A stretch of 8,169 bases of DNA from Acinetobacter sp. (lineage in GTDB: Bacteria > Pseudomonadota > Gammaproteobacteria > Pseudomonadales > Moraxellaceae): the NCBI GenBank assembly GCA_008017255.1, contig SSHD01000142.1, positions 1 to 8,169 of the forward strand. Direction: 5' to 3'. Shown here piece by piece: positions 6,796 through 8,169 of this stretch. Positions within the stretch are counted from its first letter, which is position 1, and each line of letters opens with the position of its first letter. Below the pieces are notes generated by a model that was given only the letters and a program-made list of their open reading frames with translations, was not told the origin of the DNA and did not search any database. The position numbers and the translations under genes were made by a program.

Positions 6796-6830
6796 TAAAC
6801 CTAATTCAGCTTTATTTGTGGTTTCCTCCT

Positions 6831-8169
6831 ATGAACTGCCAATCAAAACCAATCGCTATAACAGCACAGTTTGATGCAAAACAATTACAACATTTGCTCG
6901 ATCTACAAAAAACCGCCTATCAACGCCATACGATGCCAAGTGCCAAAGAACGTATTGAGCGTTTAGATCGACTAAAAACCGTGTTAATCAAATATCAAGA
7001 CCAAATGGCGCAAGCCATTAGTCAAGATTATGGCAACCGTGCGGTCATGGAAACCAAAATCGGTGAAATTTTAACGTGCCTAGAACACATTAAGTACTAT
7101 AGCAAAAACTTGACCGAATGGATGAAACCATCCAAACGTCATATCAATATGTTACATCAGCCTGCCAAAGGCTGGGTGCAATACCAACCTTTAGGTGTCA
7201 TCGGCATTATTGCGCCGTGGAACTATCCACTCTTACTCTCTATTGGGCCTTTAATTTGCGCATTGGCTGCGGGTAACCATGCCATGATCAAAATTTCTAG
7301 TGCATCGGCGCAGTTCGGTGCAGTCTTGGAAAATGTCCTTGCTGAAGCCTTTCCACAAGAATTAGTGACTGTGGTCAATGGCGGTGGTGCAATTTCAGAT
7401 GCCTTTAGCCATTTAGCCTTCGACAAAATGATTTTCACTGGTTCAACCTCAGTCGGTAAAACCGTGATGGCCGCAGCAGCAAATAACCTCGTGCCGGTGA
7501 TTTTAGAACTGGGTGGTAAATCACCTGCCGTGATTCATGCCGACATGAACTTACGTGATGCAGCACAACGTATTGCAGTGGGTAAACTGTGGAATGCGGG
7601 TCAAACCTGTGTTGCACCAGATTATCTGTTCTTACCTAAAGGTAAAACAGCCGAGTTCAGCAAGCACTATCAAGACTTCGTCAATGACATGTACCCTACT
7701 TTGGCACATAATAACGACTACACCTCTATTGTAAATAACAAACAATACAATCGCTTACAAGGCTATTTAGAAGATGCTCAAGCACAAGGTGCCAGCATTA
7801 TCGAACTCAATCGCAAGCAAGAATCACTGCCTGAAGTGCGTAAAATTGCCCCGACCTTAGTGACTGGTATCAACCTCGACATGCAGATCATGCAAAATGA
7901 AATCTTTGGGCCAATTTTACCAATTTTAGAATATGACCGCTTAGACGATGCGTTAAAGTTCATTAATAGTCAGCCGCGCCCATTGGCCTTTTATTATTTC
8001 GATGTCGATTTAGCCCGCGCCGACTACGTGGCAGAGCGCACTCATTCTGGACATTTTGGTATTAACCAAACCCTCACCCATGTGGCGCAAGATGATTTGC
8101 CATTTGGTGGGGTAGGTGCGTCAGGCATGGGGAAATATCATGGTAAAGAAGGTTTCTTTAGCTTCTCAC
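6831..8169 (+). CDS. Coniferyl-aldehyde-type aldehyde dehydrogenase, 3'-truncated
   Basis: The frame is open from the ATG at 6831 to the window edge (446 codons), so the stop and probably a few dozen residues are missing. It is an NAD(P)-dependent aldehyde dehydrogenase oxidising an aldehyde to its acid. Signatures are APWNYP (N131), FTGSTSVGK (202-210), the general base E226 in LELGGKSP and the nucleophile C260 in NAGQTCVAPDY; the 34-residue gap between E226 and C260 equals the family standard. EIFGPILPI and PFGGVGASGMGKYHG close the visible part. PRPLAFYYF and the overall character place it near coniferyl aldehyde dehydrogenases (CalB-type, related to fatty-aldehyde class 3 enzymes); the true substrate cannot be read from sequence. 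No ribosome site precedes the ATG, which directly follows CCTCCT; an in-frame TTG at 6816 is a poorer alternative. The divergent TetR-type gene probably controls it. Confidence 0.93.
   Translation, partial: MNCQSKPIAITAQFDAKQLQHLLDLQKTAYQRHTMPSAKERIERLDRLKTVLIKYQDQMAQAISQDYGNRAVMETKIGEILTCLEHIKYYSKNLTEWMKPSKRHINMLHQPAKGWVQYQPLGVIGIIAPWNYPLLLSIGPLICALAAGNHAMIKISSASAQFGAVLENVLAEAFPQELVTVVNGGGAISDAFSHLAFDKMIFTGSTSVGKTVMAAAANNLVPVILELGGKSPAVIHADMNLRDAAQRIAVGKLWNAGQTCVAPDYLFLPKGKTAEFSKHYQDFVNDMYPTLAHNNDYTSIVNNKQYNRLQGYLEDAQAQGASIIELNRKQESLPEVRKIAPTLVTGINLDMQIMQNEIFGPILPILEYDRLDDALKFINSQPRPLAFYYFDVDLARADYVAERTHSGHFGINQTLTHVAQDDLPFGGVGASGMGKYHGKEGFFSFS

Noticed and set aside
6825..6830. Perfect AGGAGG ribosome-site string on the minus strand between the divergent genes
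   Set aside because: No ATG, GTG or TTG start follows at a suitable distance on the minus strand, so it does not mark a small gene.
7223..7963. Three minus-strand open frames of 60-71 codons opposite the dehydrogenase gene
   Set aside because: The plus strand encodes a continuous dehydrogenase with all catalytic motifs; the antisense frames have no recognisable content and no linked promoter or ribosome site.

Overview
The window looks like chromosomal DNA of a gamma-proteobacterium, most likely Acinetobacter or a close relative. This rests on the moderately AT-rich composition (by eye), the protein sequences (a ThyA longer than that of E. coli, a TonB/ExbB/ExbD set, a PurU) and the gene order. 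The genus call is inference from recalled families, not a search result. All genes look like ordinary host genes. I see no insertion sequence, phage gene, tRNA, rRNA, CRISPR array or integration site.

Layout. Bases 1-2299 (+) hold the 3' part of thyA, then folA, then a membrane protein with a DUF4105 (Lnb-like) domain, spaced 18 and 24 bases apart, so probably one transcript. Bases 2404-2925 (+) hold msrA, probably transcribed on its own. A minus-strand hairpin terminator at 2947-2971 ends the converging operon tonB-exbB-exbD (4843 down to 2992). The tonB leader carries a promoter whose spacer contains a Fur-box-like palindrome. Bases 5004-5032 form a terminator behind purU (5923-5060, minus). 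A TetR/AcrR-type repressor gene (minus, about 6709-5996) lies upstream of purU and is divergent from a coniferyl-aldehyde-type aldehyde dehydrogenase (6831 to the window end, plus). Between those two lies a clean inverted repeat overlapping the dehydrogenase promoter.

How the genes work together. ThyA makes dTMP and releases dihydrofolate, which FolA reduces back to tetrahydrofolate. PurU separately releases formate and tetrahydrofolate from 10-formyl-tetrahydrofolate, so three genes here serve one-carbon/folate metabolism. TonB-ExbB-ExbD powers outer-membrane uptake of iron chelates and fits iron-repressed control. MsrA repairs oxidised methionine. The TetR/ALDH pair looks like a substrate-induced aldehyde detoxification or aromatic catabolism switch.

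The least understood gene is the DUF4105 membrane protein. The best testable regulatory signals are the tonB Fur-like box and the TetR operator candidate. I did not find evidence for a wholly new system.
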